64,000 nucleotides of DNA, taken from positions 62,001 through 126,000 of the forward strand of contig NZ_GL882644.1 of NCBI RefSeq assembly GCF_000195635.1, read 5' to 3'. Made by a program: the position numbers and the translations under genes. This document shows, piece by piece, positions 8,717-19,179 of this stretch (positions within the stretch are counted from its first letter, which is position 1; each line of letters begins with the position of its first letter). Under the pieces are notes generated by a model, which was not told where the DNA came from, did not search any database, and saw only the letters and a program-made list of their open reading frames with translations. The stretch is from Bacteroides fluxus YIT 12057 (GTDB lineage: Bacteria > Bacteroidota > Bacteroidia > Bacteroidales > Bacteroidaceae).

Positions 8717-10033
8717 TTACAATTTATTATTCAGTATTCGGGCCGCCTGCCGTTTCTTCTCTCTCCGTTTTATAACCAGGATATCCACCCCGATAACCAT
8801 CATCAACGGAATGATGAACCAAAGCAACACATAACCGATGGTGCGCCAGTCATTCACCTGTTTCAGCTTACCCAATTCTATGTTCTCCAAACTGTCATTC
8901 AGCACATATTCGTCAGGCAAGTCCCCGTCACTCCATTTATTCAGAATAGTCCCCCCCTTTATCAACAGGAGTCCGGGGTTGGAACGGATGATGGTTTTCA
9001 GCGTGATGTCATCCATCTGGCAGAACGGGTATTCCGCTCCGGTCTTGTCACGCCACAATTCTATCTCATCTTCCGGAGAGGAGGTCATTGCATAAAAAGC
9101 ATAACCATGCTCCACACTATAATCATAAATCTCATTGATAAGATCAATATTGCTGTCATCCGCATTCTCTATGCGATGAGCGATCAGCAAAAAGGTATAT
9201 CCCTTATCCGACAGTACACTGTCTGTTATATCTTCCCCCGTTTCCAGATTCATCATGGAAAAATCATGAATAGGAGGTTCATATCCTTTTTCTTTCAGCA
9301 CCGTACGTGTTTCAATGAACTTCCAGGTACTGTCCGGATAGTTCTCCAATGTAAACTCCCGGCGCTCCCCTTCCTTTTCCAGCACAAAGCGGCTCTCGAA
9401 CACGCTGGGTTTGGCACCCTCCGGAATCTCCATACCTGCTTTTATGTCCGTTCCAATCCTGTAAGGGCGAAAATCCAGAATCGGCAACTTCCCCAAACAA
9501 TAGAATGAAAGCGCAAAGACAAAAAGTAAAGTGTACATGGAAACCATCCACTCCATCTTAGCCGTGATAAAACGTATGATCCGGTCCTTCCACTTAAAAA
9601 CGGATATGGCAGCCACCAATAACACTATATTCTTACCGAAAGTCTGCCAGTTGGTCAATACCCAAGCATCGCCGAAGCATCCGCAGTCGGATACCGGATC
9701 GGCTAAAGCCAGATACAAAGTCAACGGAGTCATCACTCCCATCAACAACAAAGCCAACGTCGATGCCAGACTCTTGCGTATGCCCAGAAACAAGAAGATA
9801 CCTGCACTGAATTCTACAGCAGACAAAACTATGCCGAAGAATAAAGGCAAGTAAGAAGGAAACCAGGAAGCCATGCCAAATGCCGTCAGATAATCCTGAA
9901 TCTTATAGAATGAACCCAACGGGTCAACCGCTTTTACAAAACCGGAAAATATAAAGACACCTCCCAACAAAAAGCGGCAGGCATTCACCCACACTTTCTC
10001 AATAATATGTTTCTTCTCAGTCTCCAAATTCAA
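8717..10033 (-). CDS. DoxX/MauE-like membrane protein with C-terminal thioredoxin-like region
   Basis: 438 residues. The N-terminal ~160 residues hold four membrane spans of the DoxX/MauE type (RFLLGGVFIFSGFVKAVDPL) with a conserved DCGCFGD motif near residue 115. A fifth span, a soluble part of about 220 residues and a last span with a basic tail follow. The soluble part has the length and pattern of a thioredoxin-like fold but shows no CxxC. MauE/DoxX proteins are tied to periplasmic redox maturation; an exact role here is not established. The start overlaps the end of the DUF1599 gene by 17 bp, which supports co-transcription. Confidence 0.8.
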   Translation of the reverse strand: MNLETEKKHIIEKVWVNACRFLLGGVFIFSGFVKAVDPLGSFYKIQDYLTAFGMASWFPSYLPLFFGIVLSAVEFSAGIFLFLGIRKSLASTLALLLMGVMTPLTLYLALADPVSDCGCFGDAWVLTNWQTFGKNIVLLVAAISVFKWKDRIIRFITAKMEWMVSMYTLLFVFALSFYCLGKLPILDFRPYRIGTDIKAGMEIPEGAKPSVFESRFVLEKEGERREFTLENYPDSTWKFIETRTVLKEKGYEPPIHDFSMMNLETGEDITDSVLSDKGYTFLLIAHRIENADDSNIDLINEIYDYSVEHGYAFYAMTSSPEDEIELWRDKTGAEYPFCQMDDITLKTIIRSNPGLLLIKGGTILNKWSDGDLPDEYVLNDSLENIELGKLKQVNDWRTIGYVLLWFIIPLMMVIGVDILVIKRREKKRQAARILNNKL

Positions 10034-10559
10034 TCTTAATCAAACCGAATACGGAATAATTAATCATATCCATGTAATTGGCATCAATGCCTTCTGAGAC
10101 CAATGTCTGTCCCGCCAGACTTTCAATCTGCTTGGTCCGGTAAATCTTCATCAGTATCAGATCCGTATAAGAACTGACACGCATGCTGCGCCACGCCTCA
10201 TCATAATCATGATTCTTGGCAAGCATCAACTCCAAAGACACCTTGGCATACTTGTCATAAAGCACCATTGCTTCTTCATTCGTGATATCAGCAGATTCGG
10301 CATATCCCAATTCCAGCTGTATCAGCCCGATTATTCCATAATTGACAATAGCGATGAACTCGGAACGAATCCCTTCATCCACCAGAGTCACCCCTTTGGT
10401 CTCGATACTTCTAATGCGATTGGCTTTAATAAATATCTGGTCTGTCACGGAAGCCGGACGAAGAATACGCCACGCCGGACCGTAATCATGAAGTTTCTTG
10501 GAGAACAAGTCACGACAAATTGCAATGACATGTTCAAATTGTTGCTTGGTATCTTTCAT
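10017..10559 (-). CDS. DUF1599 protein with two internal repeats
   Basis: 180 residues made of two similar halves: KKLHDYGPAWRILRPASVTD near residue 21 and AKNHDYDEAWRSMRVSSYTD near residue 113, each followed by a K..RI/K..QIE helix and a ...EG(I) stretch. The fold is probably all-helical, in a family of unknown function (DUF1599). It is the first gene of the DoxX-tpiA-SPOR-folE run, with a TATCTTTG box 35 bp upstream. Confidence 0.85.
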   Translation of the reverse strand: MKDTKQQFEHVIAICRDLFSKKLHDYGPAWRILRPASVTDQIFIKANRIRSIETKGVTLVDEGIRSEFIAIVNYGIIGLIQLELGYAESADITNEEAMVLYDKYAKVSLELMLAKNHDYDEAWRSMRVSSYTDLILMKIYRTKQIESLAGQTLVSEGIDANYMDMINYSVFGLIKIEFGD

Positions 10560-10593
10560 TTCCTTACATGCAGCCTATTTTCGCTGTGCGCTG

Positions 10594-10601
10594 CAAAGAT
10601 A
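10594..10601 (-). promoter_or_regulatory. -7 box upstream of the DUF1599 gene
   Basis: TATCTTTG on the minus strand matches the Bacteroides TAnnTTTG element, 35 bp before the start codon. The -33 region is only T-rich (TTTTTCTTTTTC) and has no TTTG at standard spacing. Confidence 0.5.
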
Positions 10602-10624
10602 GGAATAATTAAAGAAAAAGAAAA

Positions 10625-10658
10625 AGAGGGCACTCTAAAATCTATTAAAGTACCCTCT
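10625..10658 (-). terminator. Intrinsic terminator after the M23 peptidase gene
   Basis: On the minus strand AGAGGGTACT pairs with AGTGCCCTCT (one mismatch or G-T), followed by TTTTTCTTTTTC. It lies 25 bp after the peptidase stop codon and before the DUF1599 promoter. Confidence 0.7.
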
Positions 10659-10682
10659 CTCCTATCGAGATTGTTTACGTTT

Positions 10683-11552
10683 TCATGAACAACGCAATAC
10701 CTGTCCCGGACGCAGAATGGTTTTGCGCGTAATCCGGTTCAGTTTGCAAAGCTTGTCTATACTTGTTCCCTGACGGGCGGCAATCCTGCCCAATGTATCA
10801 CCCTTCTTGACTTTATAGAATAACCCTTCACCGGACGCCATGCTGCGGGCCGTACCGGAAGAGCCTTTAGTCTTGCGGAAAGTATAGGAGTCAGCAACGA
10901 TATCTTGCTTTTCAAAATCAAACAGAAGTGCGGGGTTGATGGGAATTCCCAAGAAGCGAGTCTCAAAATGAAGGTGCGAACCCGTAGAACGTCCGGTATT
11001 GCCTCCCAACGCAATGGGTTCTCCCGCCTTTACCAACTGGTTTATTTCCACCAGTTGCTTGGACAAGTGTCCGTAAACGGTCTCCAACCCGTTGTCATGA
11101 CGAATAACGACATATTTCCCATAGCCACGGCGTCCTTGATTTTTCACGACACGTACCTTACCGTCGAAAGCTGCACGGATCGTATCTCCGACATATACTT
11201 TGACGTCCAGTCCATAGTGCGCCCTTCTTCTGCGGGGACGGTAACCGAACACATCCGTAATGCGTGTATTGGGAGTGGGCATGCAGAAACCTGTCAAATC
11301 AAACGTGTAACTTTCCGGTACAATGGCATCACCATAGGCCTGCACAAACTCATTGTTCCAGTTCGGATATAAATCCAGCCCCGGATACAAAGACTGTTCA
11401 GCACGTATCTGTTTTTGTAAAGCCAGTGAATCTACACTTTTAAGTTTTCTATCAATGGGAGCCTGACGTGCGATCAAATCCTGCGAGAAAGAATTCAAGC
11501 TAACTGTTGCCGTCGCAGCCAATAAAACTGTTTTAATCCAATTAAAATTCAT
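10683..11552 (-). CDS. M23 (LytM) metallopeptidase with C-terminal LysM domain
   Basis: 289 residues. A signal peptide is followed by an M23 peptidase domain at about residues 95-205, with zinc-ligand motifs HYGLDVKVY and GSHLHFET and the central KYVVIRHDNGLETVYGHLS. A LysM peptidoglycan-binding domain closes the protein (KVKKGDTLGRIAARQGTSID). Both conserved motif pairs (HxxxD and HxH) are present, so it is probably an active periplasmic peptidoglycan endopeptidase. It stands alone between terminators and recG. Confidence 0.93.
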   Translation of the reverse strand: MNFNWIKTVLLAATATVSLNSFSQDLIARQAPIDRKLKSVDSLALQKQIRAEQSLYPGLDLYPNWNNEFVQAYGDAIVPESYTFDLTGFCMPTPNTRITDVFGYRPRRRRAHYGLDVKVYVGDTIRAAFDGKVRVVKNQGRRGYGKYVVIRHDNGLETVYGHLSKQLVEINQLVKAGEPIALGGNTGRSTGSHLHFETRFLGIPINPALLFDFEKQDIVADSYTFRKTKGSSGTARSMASGEGLFYKVKKGDTLGRIAARQGTSIDKLCKLNRITRKTILRPGQVLRCS

Positions 11553-11822
11553 TCCGTTTCGTCATTCATTTTGATATCCGTTGCAAGCATTGCCGGTAAT
11601 CATCACCACCTGTTCTACGCGAATATCCAGATTGATTTTTTAAAAAATTCTCCCAAAGGTAACGTTTCTCTCTGAAAAACAGCGTCAGTCATTAACTATT
11701 TTTTCGAAGTGGAAGGTTTTATCCGGTCGTACGTCCTATCTTAATCCCCTATAAATAGGAAGAATACGAACAAACATGTTTTACAACATAAAGTGTAAAT
11801 AAAGCGTATGTTTAACCGTTTT

Positions 11823-13919
11823 TTAGCTAATGGCAGCCCAATTAACGTTCGTTTTTCTCAATGCCTTCAACTGCCTCCACAGGATTTCATTCTCGGGAAG
11901 TATGCCATTAGGATCAACATCGATCACTTTCTGTGCCACTTCACGGACATATTGCAGCAGTTGCCCGTCACGGACAACATCCGCTATTTTCAGATCAAAA
12001 GCAATGCCGCTCTGCTGAGTTCCTTCCAAGTCACCGGGACCGCGCAATTTAAGGTCCGCTTCAGCAATCTCAAAGCCATCGTTGGTACGGACCATTATTT
12101 CCAGACGCTTCCGGGTATCTTCCGCCAATTTATAACCTGTGACAAGAATGCAATAAGACTGGTCTGCGCCACGCCCCACCCTGCCGCGGAGCTGATGCAA
12201 CTGTGACAAGCCAAAACGTTCGGCATTCTCTATAATCATTACTGATGCGTTCGGGACATTCACCCCCACTTCAATGACAGTGGTAGCCACCATTATCTGC
12301 GCCTCACCGGCCACAAACTGCTGCATCTGCGCATCCTTCTCGGCCGGCTTCATTTTGCCATGCACTTTGCAGACTTTGCATTCGGGAAACTCCTCACAAA
12401 CATGCAGATACCCTTCTTCCAGATTCTTTAAATCAATCTTCTCACTCTCCTTTATCAACGGATAAACGATATAAACCTGCCGTCCTTCCGAAATTTGCTT
12501 ACGTACAGACCGGTACAAACTCTCCCGCCGGTTATCAAACTGATGAATGGTAGCAATAGGCTTGCGTCCGGGAGGAAGTTCATCAATGACAGAGACGTCA
12601 AGGTCGCCATACAAAGTCATAGCCAATGTCCTCGGTATAGGAGTGGCAGTCATGACAAGCACATGGGGCGGCTGCACATTTTTCGTCCATAAACGGGCCC
12701 GCTGCGCCACCCCGAAACGATGTTGTTCATCAATTACCACCAAACCCAGCGAGGCAAAATTAACCGTATCCTCTATCACGGCATGAGTCCCGATAAGAAT
12801 ATGTATATCCCCCGTCAATAAGCCGGCAAGAATCGCTTCGCGACGTTTACCCTTGATGGAGCCTGTCAGCAGTTCGACCCGCACGTCCATACCGTACAGC
12901 AACTCACGAATGGTTTCATAATGCTGGTTCGCCAAAATCTCAGTCGGCGCCATCATACATGCCTGAAACCCGTTATCAAGCGCCATCAACATACTCATCA
13001 AAGCCACTAAAGTCTTTCCGCTGCCTACATCCCCCTGCAGCAGACGATTCATTTGCTTTCCCGAACCTACGTCCCGACGTATTTCCTTCAGAACGCGCTT
13101 CTGTGCATTCGTCAACTCAAAGGGAAGATTGCGGGAGTAGAAAGTATTAAAAATCTCCCCCACCTTTTCAAAGATATAGCCACGATATTTCCGCTGACGG
13201 TCTTTCGCATAACGCAAGATGTTCAATTGGACATAAAAAAGTTCTTCAAACTTTAGGCGATACTGCGCCTTACGCAACAAGTCCGAATTGACGGGAAAAT
13301 GAATATGGGTCAACGCCTCTGTCAAAGGCATCAGGTGATGCTCATTCAGGATGGCGGCGGAAAGAGTTTCCGACAAAGGTTCACTCAATTGCTGGATCAC
13401 AGTGCTCATCATCTTTTCAATGGCATGCGAATTCAGCGAGCTGCGCTTCATTTTATCCGTCGTACTGTAATAAGGCTGCATCCCCATAGAAGACAGCTTC
13501 AGCTCTGATGCCAGGTCAATATCCGGATGGGCAATGTTAATCCGTCCGTTAAACGCCGTAGGCTTACCGAAAACGATGTATTCCTGATGCACCTTATACT
13601 TGCCCACTAAGTATTTAATCCCCTGGAACCAAACCAGGTCGACAATACCCGTACCATCCGAGAAATGGGCTATCAACCGTCGCTGGCGCCCTTCACCGGC
13701 AGTTTCAAAACCCAATATTTCTCCTTTCAGCTGAATATAGGGCATAGTACCGTCAATCTCCCGGATGGAGTAGATACGGCTACGGTCAACGTATTTATAA
13801 GGAAAGTAATATAATAAATCGTGAAGGGAATAAATGCCCAGCTCTTTATTAAGCACCGAAGCGCGCTGCGGCCCGACGCCCGACAAATATTTTATGTCAC
13901 GCGTAGCTAAATCGAACAT
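11823..13919 (-). CDS. recG: ATP-dependent DNA helicase RecG
   Basis: 698 residues, typical RecG length. The N-terminal wedge/OB domain is followed by a superfamily 2 helicase core: Walker [16 protein letters not shown] near residue 297, DEQH box ([17 protein letters not shown]), [15 protein letters not shown] and motif [17 protein letters not shown]. It remodels stalled replication forks and Holliday junctions. Its start overlaps the end of ispD by 13 bp. Confidence 0.98.
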   Translation of the reverse strand: MFDLATRDIKYLSGVGPQRASVLNKELGIYSLHDLLYYFPYKYVDRSRIYSIREIDGTMPYIQLKGEILGFETAGEGRQRRLIAHFSDGTGIVDLVWFQGIKYLVGKYKVHQEYIVFGKPTAFNGRINIAHPDIDLASELKLSSMGMQPYYSTTDKMKRSSLNSHAIEKMMSTVIQQLSEPLSETLSAAILNEHHLMPLTEALTHIHFPVNSDLLRKAQYRLKFEELFYVQLNILRYAKDRQRKYRGYIFEKVGEIFNTFYSRNLPFELTNAQKRVLKEIRRDVGSGKQMNRLLQGDVGSGKTLVALMSMLMALDNGFQACMMAPTEILANQHYETIRELLYGMDVRVELLTGSIKGKRREAILAGLLTGDIHILIGTHAVIEDTVNFASLGLVVIDEQHRFGVAQRARLWTKNVQPPHVLVMTATPIPRTLAMTLYGDLDVSVIDELPPGRKPIATIHQFDNRRESLYRSVRKQISEGRQVYIVYPLIKESEKIDLKNLEEGYLHVCEEFPECKVCKVHGKMKPAEKDAQMQQFVAGEAQIMVATTVIEVGVNVPNASVMIIENAERFGLSQLHQLRGRVGRGADQSYCILVTGYKLAEDTRKRLEIMVRTNDGFEIAEADLKLRGPGDLEGTQQSGIAFDLKIADVVRDGQLLQYVREVAQKVIDVDPNGILPENEILWRQLKALRKTNVNWAAIS

Positions 13920-14578
13920 GAATCTATAAGTGCTGTAGCAATTCTTAAATCAAAAGGAGTCGTTATTTTAATGTTTTCCCGGTTCCCCGCTGTCAGAAAG
14001 ACAGGGATACCCAAAGCCTCTACAACGGAGGCGTCATCAGTAAAATGAGATGTATAAGGCTGCTCGTATGCTTCCTTTAAAAGGGCGGCATCAAAGACCT
14101 GCGGGGTCTGTACCAATTTATAGTTGTCACGGTTGACGGTCGTACTCCGCTCTCCTTCCAGATGACGGACAGTCTCCACTACATCCACCACGGGGATGAC
14201 AGCTCTCTTTTCCACCGCCAAAGCATAACAACGGGAAATCACCTCCTGCGACACAAATGGACGGACACCGTCATGCACCCCCACCAGACCGGGAGCCTCG
14301 ACCAGAGCCAGACCATTCTTTACCGAATGGAATCGGGTATCCCCTCCATCCGCTATGGTATGACAAACAGAAAAACGATACTCCCGGCATAATCGCTTCC
14401 AGTATTCTTGTTGGCTGCGCGGGAGTACCAATATAATTCGCATCTCCGGATCGTAAGTATAGAAGGCTTCCAAAGTACGCATCAACACAGGTTTCCCCCC
14501 AACAGGAAGAAACTGTTTGGGAAGTTCCGTTCCCATACGTAACCCTTTGCCACCCGCAACTATAAGAGCTGACTTCAT
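13907..14578 (-). CDS. ispD: 2-C-methyl-D-erythritol 4-phosphate cytidylyltransferase
   Basis: 223 residues. The N-terminal [20 protein letters not shown] is the nucleotidyltransferase signature loop of Isp[13 protein letters not shown] carries the metal-binding Asp. The enzyme makes CDP-methylerythritol in the non-mevalonate isoprenoid pathway. It lies between recG (overlapping) and a DJ-1 gene 10 bp upstream. Confidence 0.97.
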   Translation of the reverse strand: MKSALIVAGGKGLRMGTELPKQFLPVGGKPVLMRTLEAFYTYDPEMRIILVLPRSQQEYWKRLCREYRFSVCHTIADGGDTRFHSVKNGLALVEAPGLVGVHDGVRPFVSQEVISRCYALAVEKRAVIPVVDVVETVRHLEGERSTTVNRDNYKLVQTPQVFDAALLKEAYEQPYTSHFTDDASVVEALGIPVFLTAGNRENIKITTPFDLRIATALIDSCSI

Positions 14579-14588
14579 GAATTATGAA

Positions 14589-15137
14589 TTAACAAACACA
14601 CATTGCCTCTTTCAGTTCCTTCACTTTCTCTTTGCCTAGCAAAAGTTCCACAACCGCCAATGCGAACTCCATGGCGGCACCCGGTCCCTTGCCGGTTATG
14701 ATATTACCGTCCTTTTCAACGATTGCACCGGTATATTCAGCCCCCTCCAGATATTGTTCGAAACCCGGATAGCAAGTAGCCTTCCTACCTTTCAGCAAGC
14801 CCAACTTACCCAATACCATAGGTGCGGCACAGATAGCCGCCATCGGCTTCTCCTGTTCTGCAAAACGCAACACCAGCTTACGCAAATCATCGCACTTCTC
14901 CAATGTAGCGGCACCCGGCATCCCCCCCGGCAACAAAATCAAGTCCGCATCAAAAAAGTCACAATTCACGATATTCTTGTCGCACAAAACCGGTACGCCA
15001 TGCGCACCCGTTACTATCTCATCAGGAGTTACTGTCACCATTTCCACATTCAACCCCGCACGTCTTATTACATCCACAGCAGTGAAAGCTTCAATCTCCT
15101 CAAATCCGTCAGCAAAAAAGACATAAACTGTACCCAT
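14589..15137 (-). CDS. DJ-1/PfpI family protein
   Basis: 182 residues, single DJ-1/ThiJ domain: VFFADGFEEIEAFTAVDVIR with the conserved Glu, LILLPGGMPGAATL and the nucleophile elbow MAAICAAPMVLG with Cys about residue 104. DJ-1 relatives act as deglycases, glyoxalases or oxidative-stress chaperones; which one applies here is not known. It is between ispD and tonB. Confidence 0.92.
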   Translation of the reverse strand: MGTVYVFFADGFEEIEAFTAVDVIRRAGLNVEMVTVTPDEIVTGAHGVPVLCDKNIVNCDFFDADLILLPGGMPGAATLEKCDDLRKLVLRFAEQEKPMAAICAAPMVLGKLGLLKGRKATCYPGFEQYLEGAEYTGAIVEKDGNIITGKGPGAAMEFALAVVELLLGKEKVKELKEAMCVC

Positions 15138-15151
15138 AATTGATCCTCCTC

Positions 15152-15982
15152 TTATTTTAGATTAAAATAATACGTTATAGTTCCCGTTTGATTATTCAAG
15201 CCGCCCACTGCATTGAAGCGGGCTTTTTTAGCGGCATCTTCCGCAGCTTTGCGCAAAGCAGGGTTCACGGTATTCGTCTGGCGATTGATACTGGTCGCAA
15301 TGACGTGACCTGCCGGATTTACCGTAATCGTCACTACTACCCTACCTTCATCCTGTACATTATATATAGGGCGTGGCAGCCCCCCTTCCCCTAAAGAGCG
15401 CCCTCCAAGGTTGAAAGAGCCATAACCGCCCGTACCGCTAGTGGCCCCGGCCGGTGCATTCCCCTTAGGACTTCCCTGTATCCCTTGTCCTTCCGTATTC
15501 CCTTTGCTACCCATCTGCGCCCCCTTGCCAAAGGCACCGGAAACCCGTTTGCGCGCTGCTTCTTCAGCTTCCCTGCGCTCCTTCTCCGCTTTCGCCTCTG
15601 CCAGTTTACGGGCCTCCTCCGCTTTTTCAGCGGCTGTCTTTTCCGGTTTCTTCACCTCTTTCTTCTTAGGTTCAGCCTTAGGCTTCAGCACAACGGTCTC
15701 TTCAGTTTCCTGCGTAATGATATCTTGTTCGGCAGCCTCCTCCACTTGAGGAGCGACCTCTTCCGGAATCACATCTACTTTCACCAAAGAAGGATCGGCC
15801 ATACCCGACGCATCGGGAATTTCACCCAACATCACAGGCATACCGTCTTCTTCCGAAGGTTTGGGCACTGTAAATCCTACCAGTATCAGAAAGGCAATAA
15901 ACGCGACATGCACCAGCACCGCACCTATAGCCCCTACATATTTACCTCTTTTTTTCTGATCTACCATGATATCATTTGCCAT
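15152..15982 (-). CDS. tonB: TonB-family energy transducer
   Basis: 276 residues with one N-terminal membrane anchor (residues ~15-38), a long Lys/Glu/Ala- and Pro-rich periplasmic spacer (~85-150), a Gly/Ser-rich segment, and a C-terminal TonB domain (VVVTITVNPAGHVIATSINR ... ITYYFNLK). It passes proton-motive energy from ExbB/ExbD to outer-membrane SusC-type and other receptors. It directly follows exbD and exbB, so the energising complex is encoded as a unit. Confidence 0.92.
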   Translation of the reverse strand: MANDIMVDQKKRGKYVGAIGAVLVHVAFIAFLILVGFTVPKPSEEDGMPVMLGEIPDASGMADPSLVKVDVIPEEVAPQVEEAAEQDIITQETEETVVLKPKAEPKKKEVKKPEKTAAEKAEEARKLAEAKAEKERREAEEAARKRVSGAFGKGAQMGSKGNTEGQGIQGSPKGNAPAGATSGTGGYGSFNLGGRSLGEGGLPRPIYNVQDEGRVVVTITVNPAGHVIATSINRQTNTVNPALRKAAEDAAKKARFNAVGGLNNQTGTITYYFNLK

Positions 15983-16059
15983 TTACAATGTACAATTCGA
16001 CCGCGCCATCGTGCTGAAAAGTTAAACCGCACATTGCAAATGGCACACTTTCCTTTCAT

Positions 16060-16476
16060 TTATTTGTTCCCTTCCGGCGGGCGTGTAGCCAGCACCATCT
16101 TGAACTTGTTTTCATTCGCAATATTCAGTATCTTGACAATCTCCCGATAAGGCACTGTCTCGTCAGCATACAAGGCAACATACATTTCGGGTTCCTTTAC
16201 CGCACATTCCTGCAGGAACGGAGTCAGCTCTTCCAAAGACAGCATCTTTTCCTTATCATTGCCGAAAGCGGCATAATAATTCAAGTCCTTATCAATAATG
16301 ACCCTCGTCAAAGGCTTGGCAGAGGTCTGCTGTTTTCCTTGCGGCAACAAGACCTTGATAGCATTCGGCGATACCATGGTAGATGTTATCATAAAGAAAA
16401 TCAACAGCAGGAATATCAAGTCCGTCATGGACGCCATGCTGAAATTAGGTGATATTTTAATTCTACGTTTTAACAC
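16060..16476 (-). CDS. exbD: ExbD/TolR-family biopolymer transport protein
   Basis: 138 residues with a short cytoplasmic N terminus and one membrane span (MASMTDLIFLLLIFFMITST), whose Asp in SMTDLIFLLLIFF is the conserved proton-pathway residue of ExbD/TolR. A periplasmic domain ends in VLATRPPEGNK. Located between exbB and tonB. Confidence 0.95.
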   Translation of the reverse strand: MLKRRIKISPNFSMASMTDLIFLLLIFFMITSTMVSPNAIKVLLPQGKQQTSAKPLTRVIIDKDLNYYAAFGNDKEKMLSLEELTPFLQECAVKEPEMYVALYADETVPYREIVKILNIANENKFKMVLATRPPEGNK

Positions 16477-16501
16477 TTTATAAATTACCTATTATAAATT
16501 A

Positions 16502-17218
16502 CTACTTAGCCGGTTCATTCAGCAAATCCATAAATGCCATTGTCTTGGCTTCCATCTTATTGACCACACCATCAATCAACGTCACCAGATAGTTATAGGC
16601 AAACATGGCAATGATACCGACAATCAGGCCACCTACCGTAGTAATCATCGCTTCGTAGATACCACCGGAAAGCATTGTTATATCAATGTTGTTCCCGGCA
16701 TTTGCCATCTCCCAGAAAGCCCGTACCATACCCGTTACCGTGCCCAGAAAGCCCAGCATCGGCGCACCGCCGGAAATAGTAGCCATGATCGTCATCCCCT
16801 TTTCCAATTTCGCCACCTCAATGTTACCGACATTTTCAATGGCTGCCTGCACATCATTCACCGGTCGTCCCAGACGGCTGATACCTTTCTCAATCATACG
16901 GGCCGAAGGCGTGTCCACACTCCGGCAATAAGCGATGGCAGCCTTCAGTTCTCCACCCAGAATATAATCCTTGATTTTGTCCATGAACAGAGGGTCCTCC
17001 TTTCCCGCCTTCCGGATTACATAATTGCGTTCAAACAGGATATAAAAGCAAAGTATGGACATCAGACCTAACACGATCATAATCCAACCTCCCTTGACAG
17101 CCATGCTCCACAAATTCATCTCATCGGGAGCGGATATCGGAGTCAATACGGGATTGGCACCTGCAATAGAATCAGTGAGTGCCGGAGCCACTTGGGCCAA
17201 TAACAACATTGCATTCAT
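16502..17218 (-). CDS. exbB: MotA/TolQ/ExbB proton channel protein
   Basis: 238 residues with three membrane spans and the ExbB/TolQ signature in the last two (APMLGFLGTVTGMVRAFWEM, ALGGLI-type ITTVGGLIVGIIAMFAYNYL). It forms the proton channel with ExbD. Its ATG overlaps the TGA of pdxJ (ATGA), suggesting translational coupling. Confidence 0.95.
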   Translation of the reverse strand: MNAMLLLAQVAPALTDSIAGANPVLTPISAPDEMNLWSMAVKGGWIMIVLGLMSILCFYILFERNYVIRKAGKEDPLFMDKIKDYILGGELKAAIAYCRSVDTPSARMIEKGISRLGRPVNDVQAAIENVGNIEVAKLEKGMTIMATISGGAPMLGFLGTVTGMVRAFWEMANAGNNIDITMLSGGIYEAMITTVGGLIVGIIAMFAYNYLVTLIDGVVNKMEAKTMAFMDLLNEPAK

Positions 17219-17931
17219 CAGCGAAGACAGTTTTTATATTCCTGAATGGTACGTTCCAGTCCCAGATACAATGCATCACAAATCAGTGCATGCCCGATAG
17301 AAACCTCATCCAACCATGGAATGTTTTGATAAAAATAATTCAAATTCACTAAACTCAAGTCATGTCCGGCATTCAGTCCCAACCCTAAACTACGAACCAC
17401 CTTCGCCGCTTCCACAAAGGGGGCTATCGCCGCTTCTTTCCCTTTAGGATAAGCCGTCGCGTATGGTTCCGTATATAGTTCTACACGGTCGGCACCTGCC
17501 TTTGCCGCATATTCTATCATTTCCGCGTCAGTTGAAACAAAGACAGACGTACGGATACCGGCATTATTGAACTCATCGAGCACCTCACTCAAAAAATCAA
17601 GATTAGTCTTGGTATCCCAACCGGCATTCGAAGTCAGTTGTGTAGGGCTGTCAGGCACCAGAGTCACCTGATGCGGCTTCACCTTCAAAACCAAGTCTAT
17701 GAAATCCGGAGCAGGATATCCCTCTATGTTAAATTCGGTACGCAGCAACGGACGCAAATCATAAACATCGCTCCGGCGGATATGCCTTTCATCCGGACGA
17801 GGATGCACGGTAATACCGTCAGCACCAAAGTTCTCACAATCCAATGCCACTTTAACTACATTAGGTGCATCGCCTCCACGGGCATTACGCAACGTTGCAA
17901 CCTTATTTATGTTTACGCTTAATCTCGTCAT
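17218..17931 (-). CDS. pdxJ: Pyridoxine 5'-phosphate synthase
   Basis: 237 residues from the start [21 protein letters not shown] longer frame exists upstream, but its 31 extra residues are not PdxJ-like and cover the promoter, so I chose the internal ATG at 17931. PdxJ condenses 1-deoxyxylulose 5-phosphate with 3-amino-1-hydroxyacetone phosphate. Motifs: [17 protein letters not shown] and [10 protein letters not shown], and [14 protein letters not shown]. It heads the exbB-exbD-tonB run and is divergent from nadK. Confidence 0.96.
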   Translation of the reverse strand: MTRLSVNINKVATLRNARGGDAPNVVKVALDCENFGADGITVHPRPDERHIRRSDVYDLRPLLRTEFNIEGYPAPDFIDLVLKVKPHQVTLVPDSPTQLTSNAGWDTKTNLDFLSEVLDEFNNAGIRTSVFVSTDAEMIEYAAKAGADRVELYTEPYATAYPKGKEAAIAPFVEAAKVVRSLGLGLNAGHDLSLVNLNYFYQNIPWLDEVSIGHALICDALYLGLERTIQEYKNCLR

Positions 17932-17952
17932 AATTTGATTTATAGTTTGGGG

Positions 17953-17960
17953 CAAAAGTA
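17953..17960 (-). promoter_or_regulatory. -7 box upstream of pdxJ
   Basis: TACTTTTG on the minus strand matches TAnnTTTG 21 bp upstream of the chosen pdxJ ATG. This position inside the longer open frame supports the shorter start. No clear -33 TTTG. Confidence 0.5.
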
Positions 17961-18035
17961 CAAATAATAGCGATATGTTGGCAGCATTCTGAGAAAAAAA
18001 TAGCATCTTTGCGCAGCATAACAACAGAATTGACT

Positions 18036-18908
18036 ATGAAATTTGCCCTATTTGGAAATACCTATCAAGCAAAAAAATCTTCGCATGCAGAGAACCTTTT
18101 CCGCATATTGGAACGGCACGGTGCACAACTCTGTATCTGCCGGGAGTTCTATCATTTTCTGACTGCCGACTTACACCTTAACATACCGTCCGCAGAATTG
18201 TTTGACGGAGATGATTTTTATGCCGACATGGTCATCAGCATCGGCGGTGACGGTACATTTCTGAAGGCAGCCAGCCGCGTGGGAAAAAAGGACATTCCCA
18301 TTTTAGGCATCAACACCGGCCGTTTAGGATTTCTGGCGGATATCTCTCCCGAAGAGATGGAGAATACTTTTGAAGAGATTTACAACAACCGCTATAAAGT
18401 AGAAGAGCGCAGTGTGCTGCAACTGAAGTGCGACGACGAACAGTTAATGAAATCCCCTTACGCGCTCAATGAGATTGCCGTACTGAAAAGAGACAGTTCC
18501 TCCATGATCAGTATCCATGCGGCCATCAACGGCGCCCCGCTGACCACCTATCAAGCCGACGGATTGGTCGTCTCCACTCCCACAGGCTCTACAGCCTATT
18601 CGCTCAGTGTGGGAGGTCCGGTCATCGTACCCCACAGTAAAACGATTGCCATTACCCCTGTAGCTCCACATAGCCTCAATGTCCGTCCCATCGTCATCTG
18701 TGATGATTGGGAAATAACACTTGATGTAGAAAGCCGAAGCCATAATTTCCTGGTCGCCATCGACGGCCGCAGCGAATCATGCAAAGAATCCACCCGGCTT
18801 ACCCTCTCACGGGCAGACTATTCCATCAAGGTGGTGAAACGATACAACCATATCTTCTTCGATACATTACGGAATAAATTGATGTGGGGAGCGGATATCC
18901 GTATCTGA
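18036..18908 (+). CDS. nadK: NAD kinase
   Basis: 290 residues from [20 protein letters not shown]; the nine codons before it are not family-like. The glycine-rich [20 protein letters not shown] motif and [10 protein letters not shown] are the NAD-kinase active-site signatures, followed by [20 protein letters not shown]. It phosphorylates NAD to NADP. Divergent from pdxJ; a near-consensus CATCTTTG lies 24 bp upstream of the start. Confidence 0.97.
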   Translation: MKFALFGNTYQAKKSSHAENLFRILERHGAQLCICREFYHFLTADLHLNIPSAELFDGDDFYADMVISIGGDGTFLKAASRVGKKDIPILGINTGRLGFLADISPEEMENTFEEIYNNRYKVEERSVLQLKCDDEQLMKSPYALNEIAVLKRDSSSMISIHAAINGAPLTTYQADGLVVSTPTGSTAYSLSVGGPVIVPHSKTIAITPVAPHSLNVRPIVICDDWEITLDVESRSHNFLVAIDGRSESCKESTRLTLSRADYSIKVVKRYNHIFFDTLRNKLMWGADIRI

Positions 18909-18929
18909 TTGTCATACTTCCGCACTTTC

Positions 18930-19022
18930 CTAGAAAAGAATTCCATTTATAAAATAGTTCTTTCTTATCAGCTCCGAAAAGGTCTGTATCCCTATTGGAT
19001 AAAGTTTCTGTTGCACTTCCAT
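18930..19022 (-). pseudogene. 5' remnant of an AAA-ATPase-like / PD-(D/E)XK (DUF1703) gene
   Basis: A 30-codon frame reads MEVQQKLYPIGIQTFSELIR then drifts into KNYFINGILF and a stop. The PIGIQTF(E/S).(I/L)R start is what I recall for the Bacteroidetes AAA-ATPase-like/DUF1703 proteins, which continue ...YVYVDKT. Only the very beginning survives; the rest is absent. Recognition is by motif alone. The rest of the 349-bp gap between nadK and the winged-helix gene shows no other coding signal. Confidence 0.5.
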
Positions 19023-19179
19023 ATGGTTCCTCCATTTTTGCTTCTTGCATACAAAGTAACTCTTATTTGAGCACAAAACAAAATAAGGATGTTCTTTCTT
19101 AGGAAAGTTGATGCATAAGTTCATGCCAACTAGGCTTACAGCAAAATACAATCGTTCATAGCCTCTTCATTCAATAGTT

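Noticed and set aside
8111..9508. 465-codon plus-strand open frame opposite tpiA and the DoxX-like gene
   Set aside because: It is antisense to two clear genes, has no recognisable motif and is rich in residues typical of shadow frames.
17932..18024. N-terminal extension of pdxJ by 31 codons
   Set aside because: The extension is not PdxJ-like and contains the -7 promoter box.
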